In this document: piece after piece, positions 1-13,400 of the stretch
How the letters are laid out: each line of letters begins with the position of its first letter
How positions within the stretch are numbered: the first letter of the stretch is position 1
Position numbers and translations under genes: made by a program
From: Phytoseiulus persimilis
Lineage: Eukaryota; Arthropoda; Arachnida; Mesostigmata; Phytoseiidae
Direction: 5' to 3'
Length of the DNA: 64,000 nucleotides
NCBI GenBank assembly: GCA_037576195.1
Contig: CM075101.1
Coordinates: 3,968,001 to 4,032,000 of the forward strand
Notes under the pieces: model-generated
Database searches by the model: none
What the model saw: only the letters and a program-made list of their open reading frames with translations
What the model was told of the DNA's origin: nothing

Positions 1-1760
1 TCATTAGGCTTTTTTCAGACAGGAGGAGCACGTCGTGGGTTGATGTTCTCCTCCCGTGACTTCCCAATCAATCTCTTGCAATGCTTCTCCAATTTGTGAC
101 ACTTCCCCTCCCCCCTGGAAACACTGAGTTTCAAACTAGTAAAATATTTTTTTATTGGTCTGACTCTGCGTTTTATGGGGGTACGTGTCGTCAGCCCTCT
201 TTCTTCGGGGCGTTCTCAAAGGAGGCCGTCCAATCGGTGTCTGTCGTCGTCCCCTCCGGCCATGGGTTTGGTGTTGAGGACCGAGGCCTAGTTGGCTGCA
301 TCCCCACTTTGGAGTTGGTTGGACGATCGCCCGAGCTCCGCCCGTCTTTGAGCGGACCAGTTGGTCTTTGCTTTTCGTTGTCGCTGTGGCCGAGATCCAT
401 CGACCTGTCACCCGTGTTCTTATTTGTCCCAGTTCCCCTCGATATCGATTCTCTTCGTTGGCAAATACTTTCTCGCATGCTCGGGCACAACAACCTGGTT
501 GGAGCAGCCAGACATTTCAAATCGCCCGCGCAGGAGAACAGCCGCCGCTGATCGAGTGCGTTGTACAGTTGTACAGTAAGCATGGAGCGAGCGGCGCGGT
601 CTTGGGGGAACCGCGGTCCAACGAGCAACGATCGTGAGTTCGTGAGTCGGTAGAATTCCCATATTTTCGTGAGCTATGGAATCTAGTGATGGTCATGGAG
701 CTTCGGGCTCAAGATCTGGCGTGACATTCGGAGTCCGTCCATCCGGACACATTCTTGAAGAAGGGGGGAAGATGAAGATTTTCAATTATAGCTAATGGAT
801 GTGGCTTCTTCAATGCTGGTGAACTAGAACGATCGCAGTCGGAGTGCGTCTCTCCGGGAAGATCATCTTCGTCTTCATCTACGTTTCAAAAAAATAATCA
901 ACTGTCCAGCTCATTCCAGCGTCGAGGAATCATCTGAAAACGTCGACGTACGAGGTACCCACGGGTCGATGTAGGTAAACTTCAGGGCTAGATATCTCGA
1001 AATCGTTTTTTCGGCTGAGTCGGATGCTGGTCAAGGGGATTTCTCCTCGCCAGGTCAATCGTTTCCGATGATTTTTTTTCTTAAAGGTAGCCTTTGAATG
1101 TGGCGTGAAAGTGAAACAGAAAGATCGTCCTCGGACTCCGCGTCTGCGGAGGGTGCGTCGAGAACCAGAAAAAAAAATTATCGTCTGATAGTGTCGCTTT
1201 GATCTAAATAGAGTCAGCGGAGAAGTCGAACTGTATAGGTCAGAGTTGACGTAATGAATTGTTTCGCATCGATCAATCCGTGAGTTAATACTCGGATCTC
1301 TCTCTCTCTCCTCAATGCCTCACTGGTCATTCGTCGCCCGCATTGCCGAAGCTCAATGATAACATGCGGAAATTCAAAAGTCCTATGCAGGTTCAAGGCG
1401 CCGTCAGAGAGCAGTCCTTCATGTCTGCGTTCATCCCATGCGCGTCCATCGAGCATGCAAGGCTCCGTCTCCGGATCGGGTTGATTCGGATCGAGTTCTC
1501 TGATTCAGTCCTAGAAGTGGAGCTAGAGTCAAGTAGGGTCCAGCCCGCCTTCTCGAAGCGAAGCTGCGATCCCAAACACCGGTGGGGTTTTGAGGACCGT
1601 TTCTGGTGGGGAACGCCTGCTCTCTTACTGACAGAGGACTCGATCCTGACACATTTATTGGATGCGCCCTGAATTATGGATCAGGAAACGGGAGAAGCAT
1701 ACTGTGATGAATCTCGACGCGACATGATTGTGCTCAACGAAGTTTGATTTGAACTCCATC
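1..1760. other. Left-edge region without a recognised gene
   Basis: Open frames occur on both strands between about 80 and 660, the longest about 150 codons, but none has recognisable domains. They overlap each other antisense and look like chance frames in GC-balanced DNA. The last several hundred bases before 1761 are probably the 5' leader and promoter of the PGAP2-like gene. No TATA box or start-site motif could be defended. Confidence 0.5.
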
Positions 1761-2513
1761 ATGTCACGCGTATTGATAACGTACAGCGCGAGCCGAATAG
1801 CGCTGTTCGTAGTGTCCCTTCCTCTCCTGTCATTCGTTTTCTGTGTGCTCTATTCGCTGGTGTTCAGTTTCAACGAATCAACGGAGACCCACTGCAAGGT
1901 GGCCAATCTTCTTCCGTCGATCAGCGCGGCCATTGGGAACTTTTCTCCCCAAAAGTACGTTTGGCGAACCGGGATCGGAATTCATAGCGCGCCCCGCTAT
2001 GTCTACGCTTGGATGTACCGAAGTCTCCACTGCAACGAACTGCCTGCTCAATATCGTTACTTGGCGGACGTTGCATTCGTTCTCGAGATCATCGAGGACA
2101 CGTGTCTGCTGGGCTTAACAATGGTTTCGTCGAGTGAGAATTACCCGATTCACGAGCGCTGCTTCATCACGTTCTTGGTGACCGCTATACTTTACATGGT
2201 TCTCTGCGCTTTCATCTTGCCCAAACTACAGCACCGACGCGGGCCGTACCACCGCCAATCGTTGGCCATCAAAAGAAAAGCATCGTGGACAACCCTTATC
2301 TGTAGCCTTCTCTGCGCCATAACGTTCTATCGACATAACAGTCACTGCGAGCCGTATATGTACACAGCGTTCGCTCTGTCCGAGTATCTCATCGTACTGA
2401 GCAACATCGTATTCCACGGAACGGCGTACTACGACTTTCACGGAGCGAATATTGTCGTCGGCTGCGGTGAAGAGGATGCGTCCCTGCTGCTCAAGCGTCA
2501 AGCTGCTTCGTAG
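1761..2513 (+). CDS. PGAP2: Post-GPI attachment to proteins factor 2 (PGAP2/FRAG1) homologue
   Basis: PGAP2 is a multi-pass Golgi/ER membrane protein needed for lipid remodelling of GPI anchors (fatty-acid exchange) after protein attachment. The 250-residue product is close to full length for the family. It opens with a hydrophobic segment, then a luminal loop containing THCKVANLLPSISAAIG and QKYVWRTGIGIHSAPRY, which match the family pattern of THC..PN.LPS.S.AIG and YVWR..IGLHSAPR. Later conserved pieces are a VSSSE..IHE motif, a CEPYMYTAFALSEY motif and a final NIVFHGTAYYDF helix. Further hydrophobic segments lie between these, consistent with five to six membrane spans. The first in-frame ATG is at 1761. 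The frame is open upstream to about 1728 but only through a TTG codon, so 1761 is the chosen start. The gene is uninterrupted by introns, unlike its multi-exon vertebrate counterpart. It lies upstream of PRMT7 on the same strand with no sign of co-regulation. Confidence 0.9.
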   Translation: MSRVLITYSASRIALFVVSLPLLSFVFCVLYSLVFSFNESTETHCKVANLLPSISAAIGNFSPQKYVWRTGIGIHSAPRYVYAWMYRSLHCNELPAQYRYLADVAFVLEIIEDTCLLGLTMVSSSENYPIHERCFITFLVTAILYMVLCAFILPKLQHRRGPYHRQSLAIKRKASWTTLICSLLCAITFYRHNSHCEPYMYTAFALSEYLIVLSNIVFHGTAYYDFHGANIVVGCGEEDASLLLKRQAAS

Positions 2514-4301
2514 GCTTGTCGAATGTTCGAGGTGTTCTAGTCTCCTTCGAGCATTGATCATTATTTCAGACGAACTCAAAGTTTCTGACGACTCCTTCCG
2601 GATCGGGGATGGTCGGCGGTTATCATTCGAAGACCACTCAGCCCACACAACCGTAGATCCCGCTCGCACAAGTAGAAAGAATTTTAGGTAGATGCATCAC
2701 GAGGTTGGAAACCACAACCGATTCCCAAGCTTTCACGATTTAGACTGCAGCTTTGAGGAGTTGCGGTGATGTCGGGCCACTCCTGCTATCTCACGAGAAA
2801 CCATAAAACGTAGTTCCTTCGAATGTTTGGTGGAAAACTTTGGAAATGTTTGCCCGGAAGTACCTCTGTATCCGTCTCTCATTCCGGAATGTCTAGAGTG
2901 GCTCCCCGGAATATTATCGCGCTAGGTATGAAAAATATCAACTGGGATCTTTTGCTGGCTCTGGAGACTCGATCCGAATGTAGATCTATAGTAAGAGGAG
3001 TTCAGTGCCTCACGTAGAACTCCGTCGAAGAAGACACCTCAAATATTTAAGCGATCGGGCCTGAATCGCGGATAGGCGAGCATGTCAGACTCAGATGTAA
3101 GATTCTGTTGGATAGCTTGAGATAATAACCCGTTGTCGGAATAGGTCGTAGTTGTTCGGCGAGAGATTATGAAATCAAATGAAGGACGGGGAATAAAGTC
3201 TGTTCAATATAACTATCCGGCTGTCCCAGTTTTCGGAACGCTCCCAACCCTCTCGAGGCATCGCTAATAACTTATAACGCACCCCCAGAGATGGACGGAG
3301 CACAAATTCACATGTAGTGCGCAGCTCAATGAGATCATCTCGAAACAACTCATCGACGAACCAACGACTGCCTGGGTTCACGAAGCTCAGAAGTCCTCGA
3401 TGTGAATCAACCGTCGGATCCACAGCAGAGATAGGAACCTCTGACCTGTTGTTCTCATCTGAGCACGGATCGTAGTCGAGGTTTAGCCGGGCAAGGCAGG
3501 GCCTGTCGCTGTTGAGGTTCCGAGTGAGAGGTTCTCGGGGTGCTCGGTCTGTTGGTTTTTTCTCCCTCCTCAAAGCCTAAAATCCCTAGGTATGTCAAAT
3601 GATTCCGGATATGAATGCCGGGTTGTGACTGGAGTTCGATGAAACCACTGCCGTAAGGTCGAGGGCGAATATTGTGGGTGAACCATTGAATTTTGAAATC
3701 CAAAGTCGAGTCCTGGTGGGTAGAGGCACTTTGCGAGATTCCGAAAGCCTGGTTTCAATGTTGTCGCTCTGCTCCCGAGGTCCATTCCACACACCGAGTT
3801 GGAGAAGACGAGCAGGAGTGCGAAGTTATTAGCTGATTACCGTCTGAGCTGGAAACGGTAGAGGCCACATGACAATCGGGCCGAAGTAGCTGCAGAACAT
3901 CTCGTTTATTGAAATGAGCGAATCATCTCGCCATTCTTCGTGGGACTTTCTGTAACGGACGGAGTGCCCGATGGGTGACTGTATGCATAAGGGAAACCGG
4001 CCACGACGAGACCCTGCTGCATCCGAATCTCAGGTAAGCTATTGAATCGACTTCGATATGTATCGGAACGAAATCAGGGAGTCCGACGTGGCCTTTCGTC
4101 AGCGAATCCGACAGTGTTCGGTTGTTGTTCCTCTTTTCGGCAATCATTTGCGGCAAGGAAGATGATCCTTGAGCCGCCAGAGGGCGCGAATCGGAAGTTT
4201 TGATCAGCTGTAGGAGAGCAACCATGTGGCCGCGCCACTGTCGGTTAGCTGTTCGATTTCAAATTTCGCTGAGGATCTGAAGTGTACTGTGTCGGTTAAT
4301 C
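2514..4301. other. Intergenic region between PGAP2-like and PRMT7 genes
   Basis: This holds the 3' trailer of the PGAP2-like gene and the leader of PRMT7. Several 70-130 codon frames on the minus strand between 3175 and 4225 have no recognisable family, no consistent splice partners and overlap one another, so they are taken as chance. No RNA gene or repeat was seen. Confidence 0.5.
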
Positions 4302-7300
4302 ATGGGATCCACGGACGAATCAGGGGAAGGAGAGGACTCTTCATCCTTGAACATCGCTAGGAGCGCCTATGGCGATATGTTGCATGATACTGAGAGGGTG
4401 AGAGAAGACACGCCTGCACTGTGAGCTCCACTTGCCTGGGCTTCCAAACTCCGCGATCGTTCACGTGGTTTCGAACGTGGTGTGCGTGATTTGTAAAAAA
4501 AAAAGTTCAATCAACTATCCTGAAGTTTGGTACTCAGAGTCTTCCATTGCTCTTCCAGAACGCTCTCTACGAACATGGAATCAAGTGGGCGATCGAGACT
4601 ATACGCGAGCGTGGGGTGCAACAAGTCATAGTTCTCGACATCGGAACAGGTTCGTGGCTGTGCGTTATTGATCCAGGGGGCTCCGGGCCCGCAAGAGTGA
4701 CTGATCACTCAGATCGCAGTGTTCCATCTGCGCGCTGCCGTCAAGGGAGAATTCCGCGAATGCTGCTTTACATGTTTCAGGATCCGGTTTGCTATCGATG
4801 TTAGCGGCTCGTCACGGAGCAGACCTTATATACGCTTGCGATGCCTTCGAACCAGTCATCGAAGTCGCACGGAGAGTTATCTGTGCAAATGGTTACGGTG
4901 ATCGAGTGAAACTGATACCTAAAGCGTCGTTCGACGTTACTGTAGGTACGAGAGTCCTCCTCGTCAGATGTCCTTCGCAATCCTGAGGCGACTTCAATGA
5001 CTCATTTCATAAATTCTCCGTTGAGTGTTTTCCTCTTCTGAGCATCGGCTAAACCATGTCGTTTCGTATCAAGGTCCAGATGGAGATATGGAAACGAAAG
5101 CTCACCTACTGGTAACCGAGTTGTTCGACACGGAGCTCGTTGGCGAGGGTGCTATCAGAGCTTACAACGACGCATGCAAACGACTCCTGATGGATGACTG
5201 TCTAATCGTTCCCCAGGATGCCACAATTTACGTTCAGGTATATGGATTTCAATCGCTAAAACGAGCTAGCTATCAAGACTCCGGCCGCAGGGCGACCGCT
5301 TAGAATGTTAGAACGGTGCAGAGTGTGGCGAGGCAGTTGACGCTATGAAGTCGTTTGGGAATTCGGTTTGCAACTCCGTCCCATACTCATTCGCTCGCAT
5401 TGAATGCCGAACCCATTGCGTACTCAGGTGGTGAGCTCGAAATTCCTTCGTCAACATCACGCCCTTGACACCCATGGCATCAGAGCAACGAAGGAGATCG
5501 AAGATTGCCTTGGAACTGCGAGCCTGCACGATATCCAGCTGTCACAGTTGCAACCCGGACTCGACTTGGAACTCGTCACAGACCCGATCGCAGTATTCCA
5601 GTAAGTGAGAGGCTCCCGCGATCGCAAAGCGGCTCACTTGAACATTCCACACAGAGGCCGGAAACGTCGAGATTCGTGCAGTAGATTGAGACTCGTTATT
5701 TTTTCCGCAGCTTCAACTTCAGGAACGTCCTCGATACCGGCTCTCAATGCAGCGTGGAGTTGCCGGAGGATAAACTCGACCGCAACGCTTGTGTACTTCT
5801 GTGGTGGCAGTGTCGCATGTCTCCCGACATAGTACTCTCATGCGCTCCCTTCTGGGCACATCCAGCTGGTAGAAAACAAGCTTGGAGAGATCATTGGATG
5901 CAGGCGGTTTATTATCCACGGAATACCCGAGGCCGTTACTTGTCATGTTGCCGAGACGAATTCAGCTTTTGGTTCGACATAAACAACACGTGTGGGTATG
6001 TCTGAAGCTGCTTCGTTTGGAGCTCGGTACTTCATCAGAGTTTCGTTCCACCAAGCTGACTTTCTGTTCTCTATCCGGGAAGCGAGGCCGTCGATATGCC
6101 TCTCTGCACCTGCGGGATTCATTTCACGACTCCTCGGGCCCGAATCGCACAACTAGGAGATGAGTCTTACCTTGGATCACTGAAGCGCCTCCTTGAAGCA
6201 TTGCCGGAAACCAACGTGATCTTTGTCGGACAGAGCATGTTCAGTCTGCCTCTCGTCCTGGCTGGAGAGACTCCACAAAAGAACTTCCATGTGCTGGTGA
6301 GCGTCAGCTAGTATTGGACGAGCTCCTGGAAGGTATCTGTATCCCAACGGCGTTCATTATAGCTGAAAGATTCGAGCTCAGGTATCATTCTTCAATAACT
6401 GTCATTCAATCCATGGATGTATCTACAATAGGTAGATGGATCCCTTAGATCCCCAGGATGGTCCATTGGAGCTGATCATTCACCCGCATGGTTAGATAGA
6501 TCGATGGCGCATGATGATCATTGCCTTAATTCCCAGGCTGTTATGAGAATTTATTTCGGTTACTCTCGTAGGACACGGGCTCAAGATCGTCAGGTATCCT
6601 CAAGGAACTTTTAGAGCTGAACCACCCCCGGAACTGCAGTTCGTACTCTGCTGGGCTTTCCAATGCATCCGTTTTCGCAGAGCCGTTCTTCAACGAATCC
6701 CTGCTGCCATGGTCGGTCGAACATCTGTGTACACCATCCATACGACTCAATGAGAACACATAACAAAGAAGCTCCCCGCTCCGTTTCCGCTCAGGGATCA
6801 TTGGTTTCAACTGCGGAAGCTCCTCAGAGACCGCAGCGAGTTCAGAAATTTCACTTGTTTGCCCTCGAACGTTCGAATCATGTACATGAGTGTTGAGCTG
6901 GAACACCTCTGGAAAATCAGGGCCCCCATCAAGAGTACTCTTGGCCTGGACATGGAAGCCTACGACGAGTTCATCCAGGTCAGTTCAAGGAGGTAAACGA
7001 GTAATCCCTGAGCTTCGCTCCCAAGCATCAGCGATACATCCGGTGAAGATATCAACTCATTGATCTGTTTCTCATCCGCTCGAAGTTGGCCATATCGTCT
7101 TGCGACTCAGAGGTGGAGCCTCAGCCTCTCTGGGAATACCCTTCCGTAGCCAAGAGTGCACCCCATTTGCTGACTACTAATCCCGACGAAGGCCTCACAA
7201 TCGAACTCAAGTAAGATGATTTTTGACGGGTATCTTCTGATTCGCATTCCCGAGTCCTCGATCATCTCCTCTTCAAAATCTGCGGTTGAAATTCCCTTTC

Positions 7301-7493
7301 TCCTCGACTCAGGCGACCTGCCGCAAGCAACGGGATCGCTCTCTGGGCCGAGTATGATCTCGGCGCGCAATGCATCTCAACCGGACCTCAACAAGAACCC
7401 CACCTGAATGAGAAAGTGGTCTGGAACCGATACGTGAAGCAAGGGATCATAATCGACGTTAATGATAAAGCGAGCTTCTCAATCACTTTCTAG
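4302..7493 (+). CDS. PRMT7: Protein arginine N-methyltransferase 7, 11 exons
   Basis: PRMT7 monomethylates arginines on histones and splicing factors using S-adenosylmethionine. Exons I read: 4302-4397, 4559-4649, 4781-4945, 5074-5237, 5428-5600, 5711-5995, 6083-6296, 6572-6726, 6795-6978, 7086-7210, 7313-7493. All splice phases agree and the total is 1833 nt (610 aa), somewhat shorter than the roughly 690 aa of vertebrate PRMT7. Diagnostic pieces in order: IARSAYGDMLHD near the N-terminus; the SAM-binding motif VLDIGTGSGLLSML; VTELFDTELVGEG with the catalytic glutamates; LHDIQLSQLQPG; the APFWAHP...WRDHWMQAVYY block that starts the linker to the second methyltransferase fold; FAEPFFNESLLPW in that fold; and EPQPLWEYP then ALWAEYDL near the end. 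The start is the first ATG in frame, giving a shorter N-terminus than vertebrates. Introns are 68-275 bases; the longest carries a decayed inverted-repeat element. The least certain boundary is the start of the exon at 7086. Confidence 0.92.
6374..6542. mobile_element. Decayed short inverted-repeat element in a PRMT7 intron
   Basis: The right end, read on the minus strand, begins AGCCTGGGAATTAAGGCAAT, which resembles the terminal repeat of the two better copies at 38963 and 52762 (consensus GAGCYTGGAAGTTCAGG followed by ATT-rich sequence). The left end begins GAGCTCAGGTATCATTC, as if about eight bases had been lost. The middle shares TCCATGGAT and GGTAGATGGAT-like words with the copy at 52762. 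It sits wholly inside the intron 6297-6571, so it should be removed by splicing. Assignment is by eye. Confidence 0.35.
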
Positions 7494-10400
7494 CTCCAGT
7501 GATGCTCACTCCTTTCTCCCGACACCCACTCGTCAGCATGTTGTGTGCCCTATCACACCGGGCTCACTGGGATCGGGCAGTTCACGTTCATTATTCTCTT
7601 TGATACTTTCCCATCGTGATTGACGCGTTAGACGCATGGGAGGTCGGCTGTGCCTTGCCGCGCTTGCAATAGCGATATTTCCCAATGCATCATCGAAGTG
7701 GATGTAAATATATGATGAACCGAACATCCCTGACTCAGGAGAGAAGATTGATTTTTGATGGCGCTTTTATTCAAAATTAATTCCGACATCGTCGCTGATC
7801 ATGTCGATTACCGATGTCATTTTCTCCACAAGTTTCAGCAGTCAATCGCTCAAACCTTTCCGAAAATCTCTGCCAATTCATTCAATCAGACAATCATTTA
7901 TCCGGATCACTTCACTTCTACAATCTTGATGGGCCCAACGACTCCCGAACGAAAAGTTGGTTCACTTGAGGACACATTCAGTTTCTATTGGCCTCTGGAC
8001 CGATTCGGCATTCAGCATCAATCGTTTCCAATCAATCAGTCAACCAGCCATTCAATTGCAACGTCACAAACGTTTGAAACTCATTTTCTGTCGATACATA
8101 AGGAGGGTTGCAGAAACGATACACTGGAGTTGGACTCCTATGATGGGCTCCCTCGCTTGACCCTCGTTTGAGCGTCGATGTTCCTCTATCGACCCCTCCG
8201 AATTCAAAACGAAACAACGTTTGGAAATGTCTCAACGTCGGTTCCCGCTGTCGTTGATCCGCGACTAGTTCCAATATATAGTTATATTATATTGATTACT
8301 CTAATGTATACTTTGCCGCATTCTCTGTCTTCAAAAACGCTTGAACAGGGCGGCATAATCAAAGCTCTCAGCTGCATAGCGAACTCCTATAATCTCCCGT
8401 GGTTGCGAAACGCGTGTTCCGTCTGATAATGAGTTTTCCGAAGAGCACACTGCACCATACAAACACTTGCGATCAGGCAGCTCCTCTCAAACACACATAC
8501 ATCGGGGGAAGAACAGTAGACCGGACACCACCTCTGCAGCCTTGCATTATTCGGCGCATATTGCGTCTCACGCGTGATTCGATGACTTATTATTATCGCT
8601 TGGTTTGGAGTCTCCTGTTTCGACAGGTCCGTCGAGTCAACTTCTAATCGCTGAACGATCGTCACCGTCCACGAATGCAAATTCGCTCCCGGCGAGGCGT
8701 CGATTCCACGGACAGGATCATTATACATATCCTGCGCTAACACTCTTTATAGTACCGAAGCAACAAAGCGCGCAGTTTTCTCATGTGTCATTCCAATTGA
8801 CTAACCGGTTTCGGAGTGTCTTAACGAAACAGCGATTCGCGCCCCCATCCGGAATACTCTTCGGCTCCAACGCTCAAACAGATGCTTGAAGCGACTCAGA
8901 GGAATGCCGGATCTCTCAGAACGCTGTTGGACAGAGACTTCGATTTGCATTAGGGAGACTTGTATCCAACAAGTCCATGAGCAGGGTCTGGCGAACGATA
9001 TTGGGAATGCGCTAAATTCTCCTCTGAAACCATGCGTATCCGTAGACTTCGCTGTAGACTGCACGCGCTGACCTCGGGAATGCCTCTGTATGTCTGCCCT
9101 CATCATTCATCACCGTCTTGCAGCGTGAATATTCGCGATTCCCTATATATACCTAAATTGAATTCCAGGTGATACACCCTCAACTAAAAATGGTTTCCCT
9201 CTCCTCAATATTTTGGCTGCTAAACCCGGAAAATCGTCTTATATTCATGGATATTTCACATATAATTATTCCGATCAACACGTCGTCCGCCTTCGATTTA
9301 TCACACATATTACACATGCATATGTGGATGCATAGCAATATATTCATATATGTATATAAAACTCATATAAATATGATGACCTTATCGTCGGTCTCCCGAA
9401 GGACATATGTAGCGAATGAGAGTTGGTACCTCAGAGGGTACCCGCGAAGCGCTTTCTTCGAGAATTCCACGATGAAGTTATCATAGCCTATGCTATCTCA
9501 ACAACGACTACCGCAAAGAGATTCAACAAACCCGGGAAGCGCTCACCAGAGAGACATCGGAGGCGGCACTCCCCGCTGCAGGCACACTTGACTGGCATAT
9601 ATCCCTCCTTACATCCTGAGACCACTTTTTCTCCCACTGCTCTATTTCTATACAGTGCTGTCGCAAACGGCCCTGATTCTCATGCGATATGCCTCTGTCC
9701 ACTCCTACACTGATACTTCCCAACGGAGCAGGGGTCATCGTGCTTCGATTCATGCCACGGACTCCACGCGGTTACCGCGGGGTTTGGCAGGACCCCCTGA
9801 ACACTGAATCAGTCAATATCGGGGTTTGGAAGGCTCCGATCTCATCCAGTCTCACAGGTGTGGAGAAGCGTTTCATTCTTCTCTAACTCCCATACCCTAC
9901 CACAGATTCGGTTTCTTGAGGCATTCTCCTGAACATTCTGATTCTGACAATTCATGGGGTAAGAAACCATCGATCCGTCGGTCCATCGCAAACCATCGAC
10001 CATCGTGAATGACATGCTCCGATGTAGTGATTTACTAAGCTCGTGTAGGTCGGCTCCTCATTAGGGGAACGTCCTGGGCATGAGCTACCTTCGAAAACCA
10101 TTTCCTAGGCTCGCGTGAACTCTGGGTTCTCAATGACTTATTGCGAATCACTCCACGAGCTTTTTAGTGGAAACTAATAAACAGAGCAGAACTCATGCCA
10201 GAGAAATACGCCGGTATGCACATGTTTGTGAGACACGCGGAACATGAGGTTCTCATGTGAGAGGCACGTGCTGCATGCAGTTGTCTCCCGCTTAATTGCG
10301 CAGTCTCACTCATGACCGGGCTGATCCGCGCTATCTGAGAACGGGACAACGGATTCGGGATAAATGAACCGCGTCGCTGAAGCCTCCCGGCTGTCAGGAG

Positions 10401-13400
10401 ACGGATTCCTCGATATAGGGTTTACCCATCCGAGTAGAGGATGGAGTTATGGGTGCGGAGCAGATGAAGTAGATTCGATACTAAAGCGCCTCGCGCAAAT
10501 CACCACAATCATCTAGGAGAGCTAGAGCGAATTCTCGGAATCATTCGTATTATAGATATATGGAATATGGATGATCAGGAGGGTCTTGGAAAAAATCCAG
10601 AATAACCTTATGTCCGTGTTCCGTGCTTTCCAAAACCACAACGTCCTCGATGCAGCTCCCGCATTCCACAAGGACGCTCTCAACCGGACGAAGGAAGAAC
10701 GCCCGAACGCGATTGCCTATAATAATGTTTTCCGAGGGAGCTCAGCTCACCGACCAATGCCAGACACTTAGTACCCTAACCGGAGCATTCGGAGCTAAAT
10801 CGGAATTTCGGTTCAGGGCTGATTGAAGTTCCCAAGAGGCTATGAAATCGCTTCAATTCATTCCCATAAGTTGCGGCCCGGATCAGCGCGGCCGACGATG
10901 CCATCTAATTCCCATCGCGTTCACTCCAGATTCATCTCCAGGATTGGTTTCCAAGACTTGTTCAACGCACAACTGATGCGTTCTGCTGCTTCTCCTTCGT
11001 TCGAACCGTGGAGCAGGTTATGATCTGAGCCAATCGATTCCCAATAATAAGCTCTGGATCCTAAAACTGATCCGTAGTTTCGAGAACTTCAATCAGGAAC
11101 ATGTTCCAGGAAGCGATTTCGCGAAACGGCGGTCACATGCCTTCCACTCCGAAGGGCTTCTCGAACCTTTGGTGTGATGCGTGCATAACGGAGTTGTGGC
11201 GGCCTCCGCCCTCGAGATTAACTCCGGAATCTGCTGGACGCTGGTGGAATTGAACCAGCGACCCCTCGCTCGTGATGGCGGCGATAAAGCCACGCAAATC
11301 ATCGCTTGTGGTACAGACCGCTGGACCACCTCACCAATCGGATTCTTGCTGAGGTATGATCGCCGATCGAATCGATGGATTCAATACCAACGGGGAGAAA
11401 GGGTCAGACTTGGAACTGTCCTACTGGAGTTCGCGCCAAGACTCGAAGGTATGGTGGGTTATCTGTGTCTCGAGAGACTGGATTTCTTTCCCGCGGGAAT
11501 TCGATAGAGAAGGTAAAGTGGTTTGGGGCACTAATATGACCTCCGAGCTTGATATCGCTTTGCTGTCGGCTGCAGATCGAAAGCGTCATTCAATCGCATG
11601 TACAGAGAGGTCACGCTCCGAATCATCTGATCAAGCGCCACTCCCTTCCTCAGCTCCCGAGCTCTCGCTTTCCAGCAACCTGATTCGAAAGATCGTTTTC
11701 AATCGAAGCTGATGTTGAAAACTGCGAGGTTCCGAGCCCATTTCACGAACCTCAAAGATCTACTTGTCTGATCATTCTCGTCGGATATTTCAATCAATAT
11801 AGAGATGACCGGATCTTCGCATCAGAGCAGGGAACATGAATGAAGAATCTCGATCGATTCGGGTGGTGTCCACCCAGCCGGAGGCTTCCGAATACCACCG
11901 ATTTGCTATCTGGACTTGCGAGCCGAGCCTCCTCTTCACACTTCTGCCTGTCGTAGTCTCTGTCTCAGTCGATCGTGCCAAACGACTTGGCATCCCGATC
12001 CTTTGTCACTGCCATGCTTAAGGAGACTGGATGGCCTGGAGGAGAATCGAATAGCTCGAAGCGCCTTTCTTAGCCTTAGACCGAGTAGCCGCGAGTCTAA
12101 CTTCGCGGTACCGAGAGTGGGGGGAAGAAGCTCATCGGAAATTCTCGCAAGCCGTTATCCCTCGTAGCAATCTTCGTGGTGCTGGGAGTTTGACTCGATG
12201 AAAGAGTCGACGAAAACAGAACCGTGTCATGGCTGACGCATCAACTGCGAAGCTCTGACAGGAGAAGTTAGAAAGTTCTGGAGGAGCTGATAAATGGATG
12301 CGGAGACCGGAGAAAGGACGCCTCCCTCAGCGAACGGAGCCGAATGATCCGGCAGTGTCGAAACACTTTGAAGCGTTGCCTCAAGAAACTCGGACCCCTC
12401 TGAAGAGATTTCTCGCAACAACAAGTCTGGAGAAGGACCACATTGCAATCTGGAACCTCAGAGTTCCTCAGATTGCCGTTTGTGGCTTCATCTCGGAGGA
12501 TCGATATAATTTGTGCGTTGCCCCGATCAGAGCCAAGTTGTGGACGTGGCTGGCGGTTTGAGTCTCTTCGGCCGCATCCTCTTCGAAGTCCGCGGCAAGA
12601 TCACGAACTCTCGGAGGAGTGTAAGAGATTTCATCGAGTGAGTCTGTCGCCAAGGCTCCCGGATACAACGGCTCCAAGTCAGGTTCAGAATTCGATTCGA
12701 AAATTCCGGTGGCTCAGACAAGCCAACACTGCCGGGAGGACGCGGCTGAAAGATTGTTGGGACGGTGAAGTTCAACAACGTTTTTCACCGACGCTCCCGC
12801 AACACATTCCCGGGAAAAAATTGACTAAAAAAAGTGCCGTCATGAGCACTCTGCAGGGCTGACCACATGCTCATAAACAAGAAACATGATAGTCGGACTA
12901 ATGGACGCTTCAAGGCTTATTATTTCGCATCGTGCGATCTGAGATGCCATCGTTCATCTCTTCGAACTCAAATTTTCATCAAAATTGTTTAATCATTACG
13001 ATTGATATCATCACCTTGCTAAGCGAGCGTTCTGTTGAATTTTTGAAAATTAAAAGCGACCTCGACTGCAAGGACTCGATCATGATAGCGTGGCGAGGAT
13101 TTTTCGGGAACATCCCGAGTTCACGCTGACGCTACAAATCGTTGGTTTCGTTTGCTGGGCTGGGAAAATCCCCCAGAGTGAACGCGCAAAGTTCACCGCG
13201 ATCAATGATGGCTACGCTTTTGTAGAGAATCGACGTTTTCTAACAGCAATAGTAATTGTAAAAGTAATACACTCGGAACATTAAGATCGAAACGCCCGAT
13301 TCCCATACAGTGCCTTCCTTCTCGTCCGTCAGTTCGTTGCCCCTGTTTTCACTGCTTGCCAGGCGTAATATCCCGAACACCGTCGTCTCCGCCCACGACC

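Noticed and set aside
6297..6382. Extra PRMT7 exon reading LVLDELLEGICIPTAF
   Set aside because: The implied intron before it would be only 11 bases. Joining 6296 directly to 6572 keeps phase and aligns better with the family.
11240..11345. A functional tRNA gene on the minus strand
   Set aside because: A-to-B box spacing is too long, the T-arm has a mismatch and the acceptor stem cannot pair.
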